DNA of 56,218 nucleotides from an uncultured Oscillospiraceae bacterium. GTDB taxonomy: Bacteria; Bacillota; Clostridia; Oscillospirales; Acutalibacteraceae. The position numbers were made by a program, and so were the translations under genes. Within the stretch, counting starts at the first letter, position 1; each line of letters opens with the position of its first letter. Below, piece after piece: positions 41,822 through 49,653 of this stretch. The DNA lies in contig CAJUNQ010000056.1 of the NCBI GenBank assembly GCA_910587835.1, forward strand, positions 1-56,218, written 5' to 3'. The notes beneath the pieces are model-generated. The model was not told where the DNA came from, made no database searches, and saw only the letters and a list, made by a program, of their open reading frames with translations.

Positions 41822-42625
41822 ATGAAAAAATACATCGCGTTTTTTCGCATGCGCTTCGCTATGGGGCTGCAATACCGGGCGGCGGCGTTAGGGGGGCTGG
41901 TGTGCCAGTTCTTCTGGGGGGCTATGGCAATTCTGGCCTTTCAAGCCTTTTATGAAAGCGACCCTGGGGCCTTTCCTATGGAGTTCCACGCCCTGTCCAG
42001 CTACATCTGGCTGCAGCAGGCCCTGCTGATTATGATTACCTTCAACGGGATGGACAACGAGTTTTTAAACGTCATCCAGAACGGCAATGTGGCCTACGAG
42101 CTGTGCCGCCCAGTGAGCCTCTACCCCATGTGGTACGCCCGCACTGCCGCCAGCCGGGTCTCTGCCGGGGGGCTGCGCTGCGGGCCCACCCTGCTGGTGG
42201 CGCTGCTGATTCCCGCACCCTTTGGGCTGATGCCGCCCCCCAGCCTTTCCACCTTCCTGTGGTTTCTGCTGTCATTGGCGTTGGCAGTCGGGGTGGTGGC
42301 CGCCATGACCATGATTGTGCTGATGATCACCTTTCACACCATCTCCCCCCGGGGAGTCCGGCTCATCGCCATCGGCGTCACGGACTTCTTCGCCGGGGCC
42401 ATCATCCCTCTGCCCTTTTTTCCGCAGGGCATCCGCCAGGTGATGGAGCTGCTCCCCTTCTCCGCCATCCAGAACGTCCCTCTGCGCATTTACACGGGGG
42501 ACATCTGCGGGCCGGAGCTGGGATATCATATGCTGCTGCAGGTTTTCTGGCTGGCGGCGTTGATTGCCCTGGGCAAGCTGTTGGAGTGGAAAGAGCTGAA
42601 AAATGTTGTGATACAGGGGGGCTGA
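41822..42625 (+). CDS. ABC-2 family permease, first subunit
   Basis: A 267-residue protein with six hydrophobic helices and the pattern of PF06182-type permeases (YIWLQQALLIMITFNGMDNE, VAYELCRPVSLYPMWYAR, then IPLPFFPQGIRQVMELLPF). It forms the exporter pore with the next gene product and is driven by the upstream ATPase. It starts 9 bp after the ATPase stop. Confidence 0.85.
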   Translation: MKKYIAFFRMRFAMGLQYRAAALGGLVCQFFWGAMAILAFQAFYESDPGAFPMEFHALSSYIWLQQALLIMITFNGMDNEFLNVIQNGNVAYELCRPVSLYPMWYARTAASRVSAGGLRCGPTLLVALLIPAPFGLMPPPSLSTFLWFLLSLALAVGVVAAMTMIVLMITFHTISPRGVRLIAIGVTDFFAGAIIPLPFFPQGIRQVMELLPFSAIQNVPLRIYTGDICGPELGYHMLLQVFWLAALIALGKLLEWKELKNVVIQGG

Positions 42626-42628
42626 TCC

Positions 42629-43405
42629 ATGCGTCTTTATCTGAAATATTTTTTGATTCACCTCAAGTCTGTCATGCAGTACAAGGGCTCGTTTTTTGCC
42701 ACGGTGACAGGCTCATTTTTCACCTCCTTCTCGGTGTTTCTGGGGGTCTTCTTCATGTTTCAGCGTTTTCACACTGTGGCAGGGTTCAGCTATGAGGAGG
42801 TGCTGCTGTGCTACGGCATCATGCTCATGGGCTTCTCTATTGCCCAGATGTTCGCCTCAGGCTTCAAGGTGTTCGACAGTATGATTGCCAACGGGGAGTT
42901 TGACCGTATCCTCTGCCGCCCCCGGAATGAGATCTTTCAGGTGCTGGCCTTCCGCATTGACTTTGTGCGCATTGGTATGCTGCTGCAGGGGATGGTTATG
43001 CTGGTATACGGCCTGCTCAGCTGTCAGGTGGACTGGAATTTTCCCCGGGTGCTTACCGTGGTCTTCATGGTGGCCGGGGGCATGACACTGTTCTCGGCAC
43101 TGTTTCTCCTGGAGGGGGCCATTGCTTTTTTCACCCTGCAGGGACTGGAATTTATGAATGTGTTTACCTATGGGGCCATTGAGCACGGCAAATACCCTAT
43201 CGGCATTTATGGCCGGGGTATGCTGCTGTTCTGCACCTTCTGCATTCCCTACGCATTGGTGCAGTATTACCCCTTGCTCTATCTGCTGGGCCGGGCGGAT
43301 GAATGGTGGAATATTTTTCTGCCGCTGGCGGCCTGCCTGTTTGTGCTGCCCTGCTGGGTGGTGTGGCGCATTGGTGTGCGCCACTACAAGTCTACCGGTT
43401 CGTAA
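42629..43405 (+). CDS. ABC-2 family permease, second subunit
   Basis: A 258-residue, six-helix relative of the previous gene, with EVLLCYGIMLMGFSIAQMFA, NGEFDRILCRPRNEIFQVLA and YPIGIYGRGMLLFCTFCIPY. It pairs with the first permease as a heterodimer. It starts 3 bp after the previous stop. The substrate is unknown. Confidence 0.85.
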   Translation: MRLYLKYFLIHLKSVMQYKGSFFATVTGSFFTSFSVFLGVFFMFQRFHTVAGFSYEEVLLCYGIMLMGFSIAQMFASGFKVFDSMIANGEFDRILCRPRNEIFQVLAFRIDFVRIGMLLQGMVMLVYGLLSCQVDWNFPRVLTVVFMVAGGMTLFSALFLLEGAIAFFTLQGLEFMNVFTYGAIEHGKYPIGIYGRGMLLFCTFCIPYALVQYYPLLYLLGRADEWWNIFLPLAACLFVLPCWVVWRIGVRHYKSTGS

Positions 43406-43422
43406 AGAAAGGAGGAATCACC

Positions 43423-43932
43423 ATGTTGGAAACTAAAGACCTGATCCTGGATAAGGCCAGATTCGAGGATTGGAAGCCCATGTACCGCAACGTGTGGAGC
43501 CGCCCGGAGAGCTTCCGCTATATGCTCCCGGAGTTGAGCCCGGATGAAGCGGAGGCCCAGGACCGCATGCGCCGGACCATTGCGTTCCAGAAGGAGCGTG
43601 AGACGGCCTATACCATCTTTCTGAAGTCCACCGGCGAGGCCATCGGCTTTACGGGCATCGCCCGGGTGGAGGGGTACGTCTGGGAGGAGACCGGCATCTG
43701 CATTGGTCCCGGCTTCTGGCGGCGGGGCTACGGCTGGCAAGTCCTGCAGACTCTCCTGGCATACGCCAAGGAGCTGGGAGCGGACACCTTTCTCTACTCA
43801 GCTTGGGAGGAGAATGCAGCTTCCCGGCGGCTGGCGGACAAGGCCGGGTTTGCCTTGTACGCTGCGGAGCAGCACACCCGGCCCTATGATGGACGGAGGT
43901 ATACGCTGCTGAAGTATCAGAAGGAGCTGTAG
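43423..43932 (+). CDS. GNAT family N-acetyltransferase
   Basis: A 169-residue acetyltransferase of the RimJ/RimL type, with LETKDLILDKARFEDWKPMY at the start, WEETGICIGPGFWRRGYGWQ for acetyl-CoA binding and ENAASRRLADKAGFALY. GGAGG precedes ATG 43423. It follows the ABC-2 operon by 17 bp and is probably its last gene. Confidence 0.88.
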   Translation: MLETKDLILDKARFEDWKPMYRNVWSRPESFRYMLPELSPDEAEAQDRMRRTIAFQKERETAYTIFLKSTGEAIGFTGIARVEGYVWEETGICIGPGFWRRGYGWQVLQTLLAYAKELGADTFLYSAWEENAASRRLADKAGFALYAAEQHTRPYDGRRYTLLKYQKEL

Positions 43933-44155
43933 GGTGGAAAAGGGGCCTGGGACATGTGTAGTCAGCTGAGAATTTCTATTGTGCATTCTCTACCACATAG
44001 CGTTTCAAGTCATCCGGCAGTTCAACGCGCCGTGGCGGCTGTTGGGAAGATAACGGAGCCTTCGCTGACAAAGCCGCTGCTGGAGTGGGCTTTCGTGAGG
44101 TTGCCGCCCAGGGTGGAATATATGGCGGCCGCAATCTACCGGACAGCGGATGCTT

Positions 44156-45226
44156 CTACAAAACGATTCTATCCAGCCGCTGCCCCAACCGGCTGAGAAT
44201 CTCATTGGGAATGGTCCCCGCCTGCCTGGCTACTTCAGCGGCGGAGATTTTCAAATCTCCCCACCGCCCAAGCACTACCGCCGTGTCGCCTTGTGAAGCC
44301 TGGGGTATTTCTGTCACGTCCACCATCGTCTGATCCATACAGACCAACCCCGCAACAGGGGCTTTTCTCCCGTGAAGAAGCGCCCTTCCCCCGCCGCAGG
44401 ACAGGGCACGGGGCAGGCCGTCCCCATAGCCGATTGTGAGCACGGCAATTCTACTGGGTCGCTGGGCTGTAAACTGTAATTCATACCCAGCGCTTTCCCC
44501 TTCGGACAATTCCCGCACCTGCGCCACCCTGGCCTTCAGGGAGAGAACGGGCTGCAATTCCGGGGAGCCAATGCCGTATAGGGCCAGCCCAACCCGCGCA
44601 TAATCCCCGCCTAATTCCGGATGGTCTATAAGTCCATCGCTTGCCAGCAGATGTATTTTTTGGGGGGAATATCCCCTCTCCTTCAGTCGAGCGGCGGTTT
44701 GGTAGAACCGCCGCCCCTGTTCTTTTGCCATGCTGTCCGCGCACAGATGCGTGAAGGCTCCCGCTACCCGAAGGTTTTCACAGTGAAAGACTCCTGCTAT
44801 CTCGTCCAGGTCCTTCCAATGAATGCCCAACCGGTGCATCCCGGTATCAATTTTAATATGTACTTCGATTGGTTTGCCCTGACGGTTCAGTTCCCGGGCG
44901 TAGGCAAGAGTAACCACAGTCTGGGTCAGTCTATACTGATGAAGCAACGCTGCTTGCTGGGGGTCGGTCCAGCCAAGAATCAGAATATCTCCTGCAATGC
45001 CGTGCTGCCGCAGCTCGATTCCTTCCGCTAAAGCGGCTACACAAAAGGCTCCTATTCCCATCTTCTGGCACTCTCTGGCGATTGGCACGGCCCCATGCCC
45101 GTAGGCGTTGGCCTTGACGGCGGGCATCAGTACACAGCCAGGCGGCAGGCGTTTTTGCAGGGCCTGCACATTGTGCTGTAAGGCGGCGCGGTCTATCTCG
45201 ATCCAGGCCCGGCTTTGCTCTATCAT
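44156..45226 (-). CDS. Alanine/serine racemase (soluble, VanT-like position)
   Basis: This 356-residue PLP racemase has the N-terminal LMPAVKANAYGHGAVPIA with cofactor Lys38, IDTGMHRLGI, and a C-terminal CMDQTMVDVT. In vanG operons the racemase (VanT) supplies D-serine and has an extra membrane acyltransferase-type domain; here only the racemase part is present. Its start overlaps the acyltransferase gene by 4 bases, and it is last in the five-gene van operon. D-Ser versus D-Ala preference cannot be read from the sequence. Confidence 0.85.
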   Translation of the reverse strand: MIEQSRAWIEIDRAALQHNVQALQKRLPPGCVLMPAVKANAYGHGAVPIARECQKMGIGAFCVAALAEGIELRQHGIAGDILILGWTDPQQAALLHQYRLTQTVVTLAYARELNRQGKPIEVHIKIDTGMHRLGIHWKDLDEIAGVFHCENLRVAGAFTHLCADSMAKEQGRRFYQTAARLKERGYSPQKIHLLASDGLIDHPELGGDYARVGLALYGIGSPELQPVLSLKARVAQVRELSEGESAGYELQFTAQRPSRIAVLTIGYGDGLPRALSCGGGRALLHGRKAPVAGLVCMDQTMVDVTEIPQASQGDTAVVLGRWGDLKISAAEVARQAGTIPNEILSRLGQRLDRIVL

Positions 45227-45693
45227 GGCTTGTCCCCCCTTACAATGACTCTGGCAGGCTGGGCTACCACTGTGGCGTGGCTGGGTATATCGGTACTGAC
45301 CACCGCGCCTGCCCCGATTCTCACAGAGTCTCCAATGCTGATGCCGCCTACAAGGATTGCCCCGGCTCCAATCAGACAGTGTTCACCGATTTGCGGGGCC
45401 TTGCCGCCCACCTCGCCAATGGTGACGTTCTGGTAGATGCAACATTCTCTGCCGATCGCCGCATACCGGGAGATATAAATCCCATGCAGGCCATGTGGAA
45501 GCAGCGGCTCGTCCTCAAAGGCAGCTCCATTCCCAATGTAGCCCCCGTGGCGGCGAGCCATTCGGTTGAGAAGAAAGGTCAGGATATCCTGCCATATTTT
45601 GCCCCGGCAGCGCTCCCGCTGCCAGAACAACGCCCAATAGATTTCCATATTGTCCCCCTTTGACCAAGCGGTCATGCTCTCCCGCATATTCAT
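45223..45693 (-). CDS. Hexapeptide-repeat acyltransferase (serine acetyltransferase-like) in van operon
   Basis: About 156 residues with a short helical N-terminus (EIYWALFWQRERCRGKIWQD) and a left-handed beta-helix of hexapeptide repeats (ISRYAAIGRECCIYQNVTIG, HCLIGAGAILVGGISIGDSV), like CysE-type serine O-acetyltransferases. It would acetylate serine or a related acceptor. It is linked by ATGA overlaps to vanXY before and the racemase after, so it is a fixed part of the operon. A later start at ATG 45648, 6 bases after GGGGG, is possible. I do not know this gene from described van clusters. Confidence 0.75.
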   Translation of the reverse strand: MNMRESMTAWSKGDNMEIYWALFWQRERCRGKIWQDILTFLLNRMARRHGGYIGNGAAFEDEPLLPHGLHGIYISRYAAIGRECCIYQNVTIGEVGGKAPQIGEHCLIGAGAILVGGISIGDSVRIGAGAVVSTDIPSHATVVAQPARVIVRGDKP

Positions 45694-46226
45694 GACGGAT
45701 ATTCCTCCAAACACAGTCCCTGCCGGGTGATGCTCTCCCCGTGGGGTCTGCCCACATAGCGGAAGTGCCAGGGCTCGTGGGCGATGCCGGTGACGCTCTC
45801 TTTTCCCGCCGGATAGCGTTCAATAAAGCCAAAGGCAGGAGCCAGCTCCCGAAACCGCTGACAGACGCCCTCATAGGAGAAGGCTGGGCGGATCAAGTCC
45901 ACATCCCCATCCCCCAGCCCCAGGTCGATGGCAAGGCCAGTCTGGCGCTCACTTTGGCCGGGCAGGGCTACGAATTGCTTTGTGAATTCCCGGCCGTTGT
46001 CCCGAAGGGAATCCAGGTAGATTTTCTGCTGCTGGGCAAAAGACCGCCAGCCGCTTACCGGGACGATATTCCCCCAGCCGCCCAGCCTTTCCATAAGCCG
46101 GGACAGGGCCTGAGCCGCCTCCCGTTCCAGGAGAATGTTAGGGGAATCCGGGCGTACAGCGGTCAAGTCCTGGCGCACGCTCAGGGTATATGGATGCTGC
46201 CGGTTCACCAGAATCAAGCTGTTCAT
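45690..46226 (-). CDS. VanXY-type D,D-peptidase (M15B) with a changed zinc-ligand motif
   Basis: A 178-residue cytoplasmic protein of the VanXY group, which removes D-Ala-containing dipeptides and pentapeptide ends. GWRSFAQQQKIY, then the motif SERQTGLAID (92-101) and HEPWHFRYVG (150-159). The normal motif is SxHxxGxAxD, with His as first zinc ligand. Here codon 94 is CGC (Arg); Asp101, Glu151 and His154 are intact. Loss of the ligand should weaken or abolish zinc binding, unless another residue replaces it. It overlaps its neighbours by 4 bases on both sides. Confidence 0.85.
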   Translation of the reverse strand: MNSLILVNRQHPYTLSVRQDLTAVRPDSPNILLEREAAQALSRLMERLGGWGNIVPVSGWRSFAQQQKIYLDSLRDNGREFTKQFVALPGQSERQTGLAIDLGLGDGDVDLIRPAFSYEGVCQRFRELAPAFGFIERYPAGKESVTGIAHEPWHFRYVGRPHGESITRQGLCLEEYPS

Positions 46227-47275
46227 TTCTCCACCGCCCATCCAATCGCGGCAGAGACCACCTGCTTTAACGACATCCCCGCCGCTTTCATCATACTGGG
46301 GAACCGGCTGTGCTCGGTGAAGCCGGGAATGGTATTCACCTCGTTGAACACAATCCGCCCGGTGGGAGTCAGGAACATATCCACCCGGGCAAAGCCCCTG
46401 CAGCCCAAAGCGCGGTATATGGTCTGGGCGGCGTCCTTGATACGCCGGGTCGTGGCAGCGTCCACCCTGGCCGGGACATGGATGGCGGTGGTTTTCAGGG
46501 TGTACTTCTCAGCGTAGTCAAAGAATTCCTCCGCCAGCTGGATTTCGTCCACCTCGCCCACGGTCAGGCAGTCGTTGCCCATGACGGCGCAGCCCACCTC
46601 AAAGCCAGGAACAGCTTCCTCCATGACCACTTCCCCGTCATACCGAAAGGCCAGCTCTAAAGCGTCCGCAAGCTCCTGGGGGCCTGCCACCTTCGTGACG
46701 CCAAAGGAGGAGCCTGCCCTTACAGGCTTGACGAACAGGGGGTAGCGCATAGCTGCCGCATGTACCTGCGCCTCGTCCATCTGAAAGGAACGGGCCAGCC
46801 TGCACCCCCGGGGAACAGCCACCCCCACTGCACGGGCAACCTGATGAGCCCGGTGCTTGTCCATACACAGGGCTGAGGCCAGTGTCCCGCAGCCCACTAC
46901 CGGGACGCCCATTAACTGGAACATGCCCTGTACAGTGCCGTCCTCGCCGTTTTTGCCGTGGAGAACAGGAAAGGCGGCGTCCACATGGATTTCCGTAATA
47001 TGGTTCCCGGCGCATTGATATAGTACAGGCTTTGCGCGCTCCAGAGAGACCGTCACCGGAGAGCAGGCAGTCCCCAAGTGCCAGGTATCGTCGGCAATTT
47101 CCCCTATGCTCCCGCCAAAGCAGTACCAGTCCCCCTGCCGGGTAATGCCGATAGGAACAGGATTGAACCTTTCCCTGTCCATATGCCCGATGACCGCAGC
47201 GGCTGACTGCAGCGATACATCATACTCCGGCGAACAGCCGCCAAAGAGCACGGCTATGTTTAATTTCTCTTTCAT
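46223..47275 (-). CDS. vanG: D-alanine--D-serine-type ligase, VanG family
   Basis: The 350-residue ATP-grasp ligase begins with NIAVLFGGCSPEYDVSLQSA. It has the VanG-like central loop FFDYAEKYTLKTTAIHVPAR, in place of the D-Ala-D-Ala type loop, and GRIVFNEVNTIPGFTEHSRF at the end. VanG ligases make D-Ala-D-Ser, which lowers vancomycin affinity of cell-wall precursors. The frame opens at 47317, but ATG 47275 overlaps the vanY stop by 4 bases. The D-Ser call rests on operon context and loop likeness. Confidence 0.88.
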   Translation of the reverse strand: MKEKLNIAVLFGGCSPEYDVSLQSAAAVIGHMDRERFNPVPIGITRQGDWYCFGGSIGEIADDTWHLGTACSPVTVSLERAKPVLYQCAGNHITEIHVDAAFPVLHGKNGEDGTVQGMFQLMGVPVVGCGTLASALCMDKHRAHQVARAVGVAVPRGCRLARSFQMDEAQVHAAAMRYPLFVKPVRAGSSFGVTKVAGPQELADALELAFRYDGEVVMEEAVPGFEVGCAVMGNDCLTVGEVDEIQLAEEFFDYAEKYTLKTTAIHVPARVDAATTRRIKDAAQTIYRALGCRGFARVDMFLTPTGRIVFNEVNTIPGFTEHSRFPSMMKAAGMSLKQVVSAAIGWAVEK

Positions 47276-48069
47276 GGCAGAACCTCCTCCCTGTTTTCCA
47301 AATATTCCTCCAAGCAAAGCCCCTGCTCATATATCTCTGTGGCAGCTTCCACTCCCACATAGCGGTAGTGCCAAACCTCCTCTACCGTGCCGGTGATATC
47401 CGTCTTACTGCCCGGGTAGCGGAAGATAAACCCATATTGATAGCTGTTCTCTTGGAGCCAAAGGAACAGGTCATAGGTAGCGCCCTCCACGTCGACCGCC
47501 AGGCCCAACTGATGCTCGCTGGCGCCGGGGATTGCCACCCACTTGCCCGCCTCTGCCTTTGCGTCCTCTTCCGAGTAGCCCTGGACTTTGTACTTGTTCA
47601 CTTCATTGTCGTAAAGCTCCTGCTGAACCTCCTGGGTGCGGTAGCCGGAAATCACCCGGGGCTGCTCATCCCAGTTGCCCTCTCTGGCGGCCTCGAGCAT
47701 TTCCATCAAGGGGGCATAGATGCGCTCGTCCACCTGTTCCCCACCGGGCAGTTCCTTGAGATTCACCGTGTACCCCTTTGGGATGGGATTCCAGCGGTTC
47801 ACCAGCCGCAGGTTCCAGTCTGTGCCGTCCTCATAAACTGTCGTCTGGGGCGGCTCCTGGGACTGGACGTCCTGTTCTGCGTCTCCCAGCGTCAAGCCGG
47901 GCAGGCCGGAATTTTCCGGGGGCGAGAGCTTGTTTATATAGTCCATGCATCCCATTGCCGCCAAAAGCGCCAGCATGGCCACACAAGCTGCGCCCATAAC
48001 CCAAGTGGCGACGGTGTTCCTCCTACGCTGCTGATATCTCTGCCGGCGTGTCATTGTTTTCTCTGTCAT
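47272..48069 (-). CDS. vanY: Membrane-bound D-Ala-D-Ala carboxypeptidase, VanY family (M15B)
   Basis: A 265-residue protein with an N-terminal membrane anchor (about 20-40), a linker and a VanY-type zinc peptidase domain. The motif SEHQLGLAVD (184-193) and EVWHYRYVG (231-239) keep all ligands His186, Asp193 and His234 and the catalytic Glu231. It would trim the terminal D-Ala of wall precursors outside the membrane. It is first in the operon, with AAGGAGG before the ATG. The palindrome at 48094-48136 lies in its promoter region. Confidence 0.9.
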   Translation of the reverse strand: MTEKTMTRRQRYQQRRRNTVATWVMGAACVAMLALLAAMGCMDYINKLSPPENSGLPGLTLGDAEQDVQSQEPPQTTVYEDGTDWNLRLVNRWNPIPKGYTVNLKELPGGEQVDERIYAPLMEMLEAAREGNWDEQPRVISGYRTQEVQQELYDNEVNKYKVQGYSEEDAKAEAGKWVAIPGASEHQLGLAVDVEGATYDLFLWLQENSYQYGFIFRYPGSKTDITGTVEEVWHYRYVGVEAATEIYEQGLCLEEYLENREEVLP

Positions 48070-48093
48070 GATTTTTTCCTCCTTGCAAAATAT

Positions 48094-48136
48094 GAAGCGT
48101 TCTCATCGGCATTATCATACCAGATGGGAACGCTTC
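48094..48136. promoter_or_regulatory. Operator-like palindrome upstream of the van operon
   Basis: Two 17-base arms beginning GAAGCGTTC (positions 48094-48110 and, inverted, about 48120-48136) match at 14 positions. An A/T-rich centre contains TATGAT, read toward vanY as a possible -10 box. Its position just before the vanY ribosome site suggests a repressor site or regulatory hairpin. Confidence 0.55.
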
Positions 48137-48333
48137 GTTCTTTAATACGCAGTTGTGTCTTTCCTAAGAAAATCCTAAGATTAGCCTAACACTCTCCGGT
48201 ATTTGAACAGTTATGGCGGAAGTTGAACTCGTATATAAAATTTTATCAAGATATTTTATACAGAAAATTGGTAGCTCACTAACTGTCATAGTTTTAGCGC
48301 ACAAATATTAAGCTAAAAATTTAAAAACCTACA
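48137..48333. other. AT-rich intergenic region
   Basis: This stretch is much richer in A/T than its surroundings and has no gene. It separates the divergent van operon and the lacI-type regulator, and could contain regulatory sites for both. Confidence 0.5.
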
Positions 48334-48362
48334 TTGACATTCTGGAAATATCGTGCTAGAAT
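48334..48362 (+). promoter_or_regulatory. Promoter of the lacI-type regulator
   Basis: TTGACA (48334-48339) and TAGAAT (48357-48362) at 17-base spacing. The resulting leader of about 210 nt before the regulator's ATG is unusually long and A/T-rich. Confidence 0.75.
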
Positions 48363-48581
48363 TTTACTGTCACATAAACACATTCGAGATATTATCAAAA
48401 TTTTTAAGTAAATCTTTATATATAATCAGGCAATTTTCTTCGCAGTCTGTTACTGAGTGCAGCGTAACTAAAAGTTTTCACTCTCAACAGGGCGGCTTTT
48501 CAGGCGGCACAGAGACCGGCCTGAGGCGGCCCGTCAAGATAAAAACAAATACTGGGCGCATAGAAAGGGATTAGCTGATAT

Positions 48582-49589
48582 ATGAAACCAAACATAAAAA
48601 CCATTAGCCGGCTTACTGGCTTTTCTCCGGCAACAGTCTCCAACGCGTTGAACAACAAGCGGGGAGTCAACAGGGCCACGGCAGAGAAAATCTTTCAGAC
48701 CGCCAGAGAGGTGGGGTACTTTGACGGGCTGAAAATCCAGCGAATCCGGCTGGTGGTATATCAGGCGGACGGCTCGGTGGTCAACGACTCCCCCTTCTTC
48801 TCCCGGCTGATGGCCGGGGTAGAGGCGGAATGCCGGCGGCAGAACCTGGAAGCTGTCACCTGTCATCTGCAAAAAAACGACCCGGAGTACCATGCACGGC
48901 TCACAGAGCTCTTAGAGGACAGCAGCTCTGCGCTGTTGGTTCTGGCTACAGAGATGGACGCTGACGAGGCGGCAAAATTCCAGAGGGCTCTGGCTCCGGT
49001 GGTCATTCTGGACAGCTGGTTTGAGGAGCTGGAATTCAACGCTGTTCTGATTGACAATACAGACGCGGCGTACCGGGCGGTGTCCTATCTGATTGAGCGG
49101 GGGCATACCCGTATCGGCCATTTGCGGGGGAAAATGCAGATAAAGAACTTTTACTACCGCCGCCAGGGCTATCTCCGGGCCATGACAGAGCAGGGTCTGC
49201 AGCCCGACCCCAAATATACCTTTTCCCTTTCCACTGGCATGGAGTCGGCCTGCGCGGACATGGCCAGACTGCTGGCCCAGCAGCCTGAGCTGCCCACCGC
49301 CTTTTTTGCGGATAACGACATGATCGCCTTGGGTGCCATGCGCGCTCTGGCCCAGGCTGGGGTGCAGGCGCCGCAGCAGGTGTCCATTGTGGGGTTTGAC
49401 GATCTGCCCTTTTGCGCCATATCCAGTCCGCCGCTGACAACCGTGCGGGTATACAATTATGAGATGGGTCAAGCTGCTGTACGCAGACTGATGGAGATTG
49501 CGGGAGACGAGAACAGCTACCGCACAAAGACCCAGGTGGCCAGCTCGTTTATCTGTCGGGACAGCGTGAGGGATATACGGGGCATTTAG
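48582..49589 (+). CDS. LacI family transcriptional regulator
   Basis: A 335-residue LacI/GalR-type regulator. The N-terminal helix-turn-helix is TISRLTGFSPATVSNALNNK, followed by the hinge (about 45-60) and a periplasmic-binding-protein-like domain with RLMAGVEAECRRQNLEAV, ERGHTRIGHLRG and SIVGFDDLPF. It should sense a sugar and control the adjacent catabolic genes, which start 64 bp downstream on the same strand. No operator was identified with confidence. Confidence 0.92.
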   Translation: MKPNIKTISRLTGFSPATVSNALNNKRGVNRATAEKIFQTAREVGYFDGLKIQRIRLVVYQADGSVVNDSPFFSRLMAGVEAECRRQNLEAVTCHLQKNDPEYHARLTELLEDSSSALLVLATEMDADEAAKFQRALAPVVILDSWFEELEFNAVLIDNTDAAYRAVSYLIERGHTRIGHLRGKMQIKNFYYRRQGYLRAMTEQGLQPDPKYTFSLSTGMESACADMARLLAQQPELPTAFFADNDMIALGAMRALAQAGVQAPQQVSIVGFDDLPFCAISSPPLTTVRVYNYEMGQAAVRRLMEIAGDENSYRTKTQVASSFICRDSVRDIRGI

Positions 49590-49653
49590 GGCTTTGCACG
49601 GCATTCCCCTCCCCATTCTTCGGGAGGTAATTCATACAGAAGGGTGATATGAG

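Noticed and set aside
46223..47275. Housekeeping D-Ala-D-Ala ligase (ddl)
   Set aside because: The central loop with EKYTLKT and the operon with vanY, vanXY and a racemase fit a VanG-type D-Ser ligase better.
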